Of a stretch of 10,605 nt of DNA, positions 6,973 through 10,605 are shown one piece after another. The notes beneath the pieces are model-generated. The model was not told the DNA's origin. It did no database searches and saw only the letters and a program-made list of their open reading frames with translations. The DNA lies in NCBI GenBank assembly GCA_030152105.1, contig JASLIH010000585.1, positions 1 through 10,605 of the forward strand, written 5' to 3'. The position numbers and the translations under genes were made by a program. The stretch's first letter is position 1. Every line of letters begins with the position of its first letter. Source of the DNA: Actinomycetes bacterium. Lineage in GTDB: Bacteria > Actinomycetota > CALGFH01.

Positions 6973-8025
6973 CTAGGCGCGTGTCCCCTTCGCCTTCGGG
7001 CTCACCTTGGCGGCCTTGTCCTTTGTTCGCGACCTGCCGCGCCGGTCCTTGTTGCCGGCCCTGTCGCTGGCGCCTTCCTCGGCTGCGGCATGGGCGGCGG
7101 CGTACGGGTCGGGGGCGGCACCCTTGGGCGCCTCGGCCTCGAGCTCGCGCTTGGCGGTGCGCAGCTGCCCCCGGGTGTCCGGGCTGACCGTCGGGTACTT
7201 GGGATCGAGCTCGATCAGCGTGTGCGCGAGCACCGCGCCGGCAGAGATTCGTGCGAACCATTTCCGGTCCGCCGGGATGACATACCACGGTGCCCAGTCG
7301 GTGCTCGTGGCGGACAGCATCTCCGAGAACGCCTTCTGGTAGTCGTCCCACCGCCGCCGTTCCCGGGCGTCGGCCCCCGAGAACTTCCAGTTCTTCTCCG
7401 GCCGGTCGATCCGCTTGAGGAAGCGGATCCGCTGCTCCTCCTTCGACAGGTTCAGGAAGAGCTTCACCACGGTGAACCCGTTGTCGGACAGGTAGCGCTC
7501 CCAGTCGTTGATCTCCCGGTAGCGGCGGTCCCACACCCCTTTCCCCTTGGCCTCCTTGGGGAGCTTCTGGCGGTCCAGGTTCTCGGGGTGCACCCGCACC
7601 ACCAGGACCTCCTCGTAGTGGGACCGGTTGAAGATCCCGATCTCCCCGCGAGCGGGCAGACGGCGGGCGTAGCGCCACAGGTAGTCGTGGTCGAGCTCCT
7701 CCGCGGACGGCACCTTGAAGCCGCTCACGCGAACCCCTTGCGGGTTCACCCCACTCATCACATGGCGGATCGTCCCGTCCTTCCCACCGGCGTCCAACGC
7801 CTGCAGACAGACCAGCACGCCATGGGTGTCCTGCGCGGCCAGCCGCGCCTGATAGTCCGCCAGCATCGCGATGCCCGTCTTGAGCAGCTCGACGCCATCT
7901 TTCTTCTTCAGGTAGTCGGCCTTGTAGCCTGGGTCGAAGTCCTTGCCCAGGTTCACCTTCGATCCCGGCTTGACCCGCAGCGGCTTGATGAACTCCGCGA
8001 TGCGTTCCACCCTCTGGTCGGCCAT
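6973..8025 (-). CDS. ppk2: PPK2-family polyphosphate:nucleotide phosphotransferase (class III-like)
   Basis: The 350-residue cytosolic kinase transfers phosphate between polyphosphate and nucleotides. The P-loop is LQALDAGGKDGTIRHV (74-89), followed by SGVNPQGVRV and FKVPSAEELDHDYLWR (103-118). The Walker B region is GEIGIFNRSHYEEVLVVRVHP (127-147, key residues N133, R134, H136), and the lid carries RIRFLKRIDRPEKNWKFS (199-216). The SGVNPQG and FNRSHYEEVLVVRVHPE versions resemble class III PPK2, which can charge AMP and ADP; the class call is from memory of family motifs. A Lys/Arg/Ala-rich low-complexity tail (about 300-350) extends past the catalytic core. ATG 8025 has AAAGGA 9 bases upstream and matches the family start MADQRVERI; longer in-frame extensions to 8148 are unlike the family. 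SulP follows 40 bases downstream. Confidence 0.93.
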   Translation of the reverse strand: MADQRVERIAEFIKPLRVKPGSKVNLGKDFDPGYKADYLKKKDGVELLKTGIAMLADYQARLAAQDTHGVLVCLQALDAGGKDGTIRHVMSGVNPQGVRVSGFKVPSAEELDHDYLWRYARRLPARGEIGIFNRSHYEEVLVVRVHPENLDRQKLPKEAKGKGVWDRRYREINDWERYLSDNGFTVVKLFLNLSKEEQRIRFLKRIDRPEKNWKFSGADARERRRWDDYQKAFSEMLSATSTDWAPWYVIPADRKWFARISAGAVLAHTLIELDPKYPTVSPDTRGQLRTAKRELEAEAPKGAAPDPYAAAHAAAEEGASDRAGNKDRRGRSRTKDKAAKVSPKAKGTRA

Positions 8026-8034
8026 CGCCGTCAG

Positions 8035-8040
8035 TCCTTT
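8035..8040 (-). promoter_or_regulatory. Ribosome binding site of ppk2
   Basis: AAAGGA on the minus strand stands 9 bases before ATG 8025, supporting this start over in-frame starts up to 41 codons further upstream. Confidence 0.6.
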
Positions 8041-8175
8041 CCCGGTCCGGCACCCTGGTCGGCGACCCCTCCAAGCTGCCGAGTGCCACGAGGGCCGCCG
8101 CCGGCGAATCTTCCCTGGAGCCGAAGCAGAGCATCCGACTGAAGCCAAAGATGTCAGCTCGCTGCGTCGTCCGCC

Positions 8176-8192
8176 TCACCCTCAACGGGTGA
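8176..8192. promoter_or_regulatory. Short inverted repeat in the divergent ppk2 / oxidoreductase intergenic region
   Basis: TCACCC, a 5-base spacer (TCAAC) and GGGTGA make a perfect 6-bp inverted repeat in the 242-base gap between the divergent ppk2 and oxidoreductase genes. It is the only symmetric element I noticed there and could be a repressor operator for either gene or a leader hairpin. I found no convincing -35/-10 pair on either strand of this gap. Confidence 0.25.
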
Positions 8193-8267
8193 AGTAACCG
8201 CCGCAGGTAGGGCGCGGGTTGGGCCCGGCGTCGCTTCCCGACCCCGGGTGTGGTACACCTAAGGTCC

Positions 8268-9605
8268 ATGTCTAGACAACTTGTGGACCTGGGGTCCTTC
8301 GACGTCGTGGTCGTCGGGTCGGGCAGCGCCGGCAGCACGGCGGCCGTGTCGGCGGCCCGCAACGGGGCCCGGACCCTGCTGGTGGAGAAGCTGCCGTTCC
8401 TGGGCGGGGTGTCCACGGCGGTGCTGGACACCTTCTACGGCTTCTACCCTCCCGGGAGCCGGGCGGCCAAGGTCGTGGGCGGGGTGGCCGACGAGGTGGT
8501 GGCCGGGCTGCGCCGGCTGGGGCCGGTGCTGGAGCGGCCCAACAGCTACGGGGCCGGGACCGGGGTCACCTACCTGGCCGAGCACCTCAAGGTGGTGTGG
8601 GAGTCGCTGGTCGCCGAGGCCGGGGCGTCGGTGCTGCTGCACGCCTTCGTCCAGGACGCCGAGGTGGCCGGGGGCCGGGTGCGGCGGCTGGTGGTGGCGA
8701 CCAAGGCCGGGCTGGCCCGGGTCGAGGCGGCGGTGGTGGTCGACGCCAGCGGGGACGCGGACGTGTGCCACTTCGCCGGGCTGGGCTACGAGCTGGCCGG
8801 GGCCGAGGAGCCGGCCCAGACCCTCACCACCACCTTCCGGCTGGTGAACGTCGACACCGAGCGGCGCCGGGCCCTCGGCAAGGACGAGCTGCACCGGCTC
8901 ATGGCCGAGGCGGCCGCCAGCGGCGCCTACGACCTGCCCCGGCGGGACGGGTCGGACCACATCACCCCGGTCGAGGGGATGACGGCCACGGTCATGACCA
9001 GGCTGCCCTCGGCCCGCCGCCAGGACGGGCGGGTGGTCAACGCCACCGACCCGGTGCTGCTGACCGAGGCCGAGATGGCCGGGCGGCGCCAGGCCCTGGA
9101 GTACGTGCGGTTCCTGGTGGACAGGGTGCCCGGCTACGAGCGGGCCCGGCTGGGGGCGCTCAGCACCCAGGTCGGGGTGCGGGAGACGCGCCGGGTCTTC
9201 GGCGACGCCCGCCTGACCGCCGCCGACGTGCTGTCGGCCCGCCAGTTCGACGACCAGATCGGCCTGTGCGGGGCGCCGCTGGAGGACCACCACGACGGCG
9301 ACGGGACCCGCTGGCGGTACCTGCCCGACGGCCAGGTGGTCGGCATCCCGTTCGGGACCCTGGTCGCCCGCGACGCCGCCAACGTGCTGGTGGCCGGCCG
9401 CTGCTTCTCGGCCACCCACGACGCCCACGCCTCGGTCCGGTCGATGGCCCAGTGCATGGCCATGGGCCAGGCCGCCGGCACGGCCGCGGCCCTGGCCGCG
9501 ACCGCCCGCGTCGAGGTCCGCGACCTGGCCGTCGGGCGGCTCCGGGAGGCGCTGGCGGCGGCCGGGGCCATCCTGGAGCCGGGCCTGGCCACGGCGGCGC
9601 CATGA
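8268..9605 (+). CDS. FAD-dependent oxidoreductase (FAD_oxidored family, PF12831-like)
   Basis: This 445-residue flavoprotein opens with a Rossmann dinucleotide-binding motif, DVVVVGSGSAGSTAAVSAAR (12-31, G17-x-G19-x-x-G22), then the acidic end of strand two, LLVEK (37-41), and FLGGVST. A second flavin contact, VVVDASGDADV (156-166), and the C-terminal block NVLVAGRCFSATHDAHASVR (372-391) followed by AMGQAAGTAAALA complete the fold; VRETRR (304-309) is also typical of this group. Related proteins oxidise small hydroxylated or cyclic compounds, but substrates are rarely known. No signal peptide, so cytosolic. The next gene starts inside its stop codon, so it is the first gene of a coupled operon. 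ATG 8268 has only AAGG at 3-base spacing; GTG 8250 would add six residues and is possible. Function as an FAD oxidoreductase is firm; substrate unknown. Confidence 0.87.
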   Translation: MSRQLVDLGSFDVVVVGSGSAGSTAAVSAARNGARTLLVEKLPFLGGVSTAVLDTFYGFYPPGSRAAKVVGGVADEVVAGLRRLGPVLERPNSYGAGTGVTYLAEHLKVVWESLVAEAGASVLLHAFVQDAEVAGGRVRRLVVATKAGLARVEAAVVVDASGDADVCHFAGLGYELAGAEEPAQTLTTTFRLVNVDTERRRALGKDELHRLMAEAAASGAYDLPRRDGSDHITPVEGMTATVMTRLPSARRQDGRVVNATDPVLLTEAEMAGRRQALEYVRFLVDRVPGYERARLGALSTQVGVRETRRVFGDARLTAADVLSARQFDDQIGLCGAPLEDHHDGDGTRWRYLPDGQVVGIPFGTLVARDAANVLVAGRCFSATHDAHASVRSMAQCMAMGQAAGTAAALAATARVEVRDLAVGRLREALAAAGAILEPGLATAAP

Positions 9606-10555
9606 GCGGTGCCGAGCGCCAGGTCCGGACCGTGCTCGGCGACGTCCCCTCGAGCGAGCTCGGCATGTGCTTCGCCCACGAGCACCTGGTCATCGACGGG
9701 GGCGTGGCCAAGCTGGTCAACCCGGAGATCTCCCTGCAGCGGGTCGCCGACGCCGTGGCCGAGCTGGCCCCGTGCGTGGCCGCCGGCCTTGGGGCGGTGG
9801 TGGACGCGATGCCGGCCGACGCCGGCCGCAACGTGGCCAAGCTGGCCGAGATCAGCCGTCGCGCCGGGGTCCATGTGGTGGCGGCCACCGGCCTGCACCA
9901 CGCCCGCTACTACGGCGAGCGTCACTGGGGCGAGCTGCTCGAGCCCGAGGAGCTGGCCGAGCTGTTCCTCGCCGAGCTCACCGAGGGCATCGACGCCCAC
10001 GACCTCAACGGGCCGGTGGTCCGGCGCACGGCCCACCGGGCCGGGGTGGTCAAGGTCGCCGGGAGCCTTGACGGGCCAAGCGACCGGGACCGGCGCGTCT
10101 TCGAGGCCGCCGCCATCGCCGTCGCCACCGCCGGGACGGCGCTGCTGACCCACTGCGAGGCCGGCACCGGCGGGGTGGCCCAGCTGCGGCTGCTGGAGGA
10201 CCTGAAGGTGCCGCTGGAGCGGGTCATCCTCTCCCACACCGACAAGGTGGCCGACCGCGGCTACCACCGCGAGCTGCTCGCCACCGGCGCCTATGTCGTC
10301 TACGACCAGGGCCTCCGCACGCCCGACGACACCGCCCGCCTGGTGCGGTGGATGGTCGAGGACGGCCACCAGGACCAGCTCCTGCTCGGCACCGACGGGG
10401 CCCGGCGGTCGCTGTGGTCGGTCCTGGGCGGCTCCCCGGGCCTGGCCGCCCTGGCCTCCGGCCTGGGCCGGCGCCTGGCCGGCGAGCTCGGGCCGGCGGT
10501 GATGGACGCCATCTGGGTCGCCAACCCGGCGGCCGCCCTGGAGCTCAGGCCGTGA
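9602..10555 (+). CDS. Phosphotriesterase-family binuclear metal hydrolase (likely lactonase)
   Basis: A 317-residue TIM-barrel amidohydrolase of the PTE family (PF02126). It begins TVLGDVPSSELGMCFAHEHL, the usual family opening. All six metal ligands can be assigned: H26-x-H28 in FAHEHL, the carboxylated lysine K151 in GVVKVAG, H184 in LLTHCEAGTGG, H212 in VILSHTDKV and D265 in LLGTDGARRS. The motif YVVYDQ (231-236) after H212 is also typical. Length fits the family. Most bacterial members are lactonases or esterases rather than true phosphotriesterases. The start overlaps the oxidoreductase stop (ATGA, 9602-9605) and there is no Shine-Dalgarno, so translation is probably coupled. The same frame stays open upstream to 8597 but that part lies inside the oxidoreductase gene and is not family-like. 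It probably opens a lactone or ester made by the neighbouring oxidoreductase; substrate unknown. Confidence 0.9.
   Translation: MSGAERQVRTVLGDVPSSELGMCFAHEHLVIDGGVAKLVNPEISLQRVADAVAELAPCVAAGLGAVVDAMPADAGRNVAKLAEISRRAGVHVVAATGLHHARYYGERHWGELLEPEELAELFLAELTEGIDAHDLNGPVVRRTAHRAGVVKVAGSLDGPSDRDRRVFEAAAIAVATAGTALLTHCEAGTGGVAQLRLLEDLKVPLERVILSHTDKVADRGYHRELLATGAYVVYDQGLRTPDDTARLVRWMVEDGHQDQLLLGTDGARRSLWSVLGGSPGLAALASGLGRRLAGELGPAVMDAIWVANPAAALELRP
10540..10543 (+). promoter_or_regulatory. Ribosome binding site for the third operon gene
   Basis: GGAG within the end of the hydrolase gene lies 8 bases before GTG 10552, supporting that start and tight coupling. Confidence 0.5.
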
Positions 10556-10605
10556 GCCGCCTGGCCGGGAAGGTGTGCGTGGTGACCGGGGCGACCGGGA
10601 TGGCC
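10552..10605 (+). CDS. Short-chain dehydrogenase/reductase, N-terminal fragment (runs off the window)
   Basis: Eighteen codons are visible, starting at GTG 10552, which overlaps the hydrolase stop in GTGA (10552-10555). The translation VSRLAGKVCVVTGATGMA has the classic SDR opening: L-x-G-K-V, a hydrophobic strand, and the start of the T-G-x-x-x-G-x-G nucleotide-binding loop. It would be an NAD(P)-dependent oxidoreductase acting in the same pathway as the two upstream genes. The second half of the glycine motif and the catalytic S-Y-K residues are outside the window, so the subfamily cannot be told. Confidence 0.72.
   Translation, partial: MSRLAGKVCVVTGATGMA

Noticed and set aside
5295..7187. 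630-codon plus-strand open frame opposite SulP
   Set aside because: Low-complexity Gly/Asp/Gln/His-rich shadow of the SulP gene; no start signal and no recognisable domain.
6833..8431. 532-codon minus-strand open frame across ppk2
   Set aside because: Different frame from the clear PPK2 motifs, runs over both flanking genes, and shows only Arg/Gly-rich shadow sequence.
8597..9601. N-terminal extension of the phosphotriesterase-like protein
   Set aside because: The frame is open but lies wholly inside the oxidoreductase gene and encodes Arg/Gly/Ala-rich sequence; family similarity begins right after ATG 9602.

Overview
The window is high-GC DNA with strong G/C preference at third codon positions, GTG starts beside ATG, purine-rich ribosome binding sites and gene families common in soil Actinomycetota (an Asp-box propeller protein, a PLDc_N/SHOCT-type membrane protein, class III-like PPK2, SulP). 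I infer a soil actinobacterium, perhaps from a poorly sampled lineage; the sequence does not fix the genus.

Left edge (1-518): a non-coding cluster of about 20-bp repeats in both orientations lies at 60-297. It looks like the leftover ends of an insertion sequence or a transposase-less derivative, and no transposase is visible. It abuts a minus-strand fragment of a HAF-repeat protein (299-463), which stops being recognisable exactly where the outermost repeat begins. Next come a secreted Asp-box (BNR) beta-propeller protein (519-2510, minus), the truncated C-terminal end of a PQQ-type beta-propeller gene (2684-3013, minus) and a small two-helix membrane protein with a C-terminal SHOCT motif (3053-3451, minus). 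This third looks like an accessory, partly decayed stretch.

Centre (3669-8025): a polyphosphate-related block. A plus-strand gene fuses an N-terminal CYTH (triphosphate tunnel) domain to a complete Ppx/GppA exopolyphosphatase domain. Facing it on the minus strand is a two-gene unit, PPK2 polyphosphate kinase followed by a SulP anion transporter with a STAS domain. The two units converge on a perfect hairpin whose loop is the SulP stop codon. One unit would break polyphosphate down and the other would use it to charge nucleotides next to an anion importer; the functional link is inference.

Right edge (8268-10605): a plus-strand operon with start/stop overlaps of 4 bases at both junctions: an FAD-dependent oxidoreductase, a phosphotriesterase-family metal hydrolase with all six metal ligands visible, and the first 18 codons of what looks like a short-chain dehydrogenase cut by the window end. 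Together they suggest a small catabolic pathway (oxidation, lactone or ester hydrolysis, second oxidation) for an unknown substrate.
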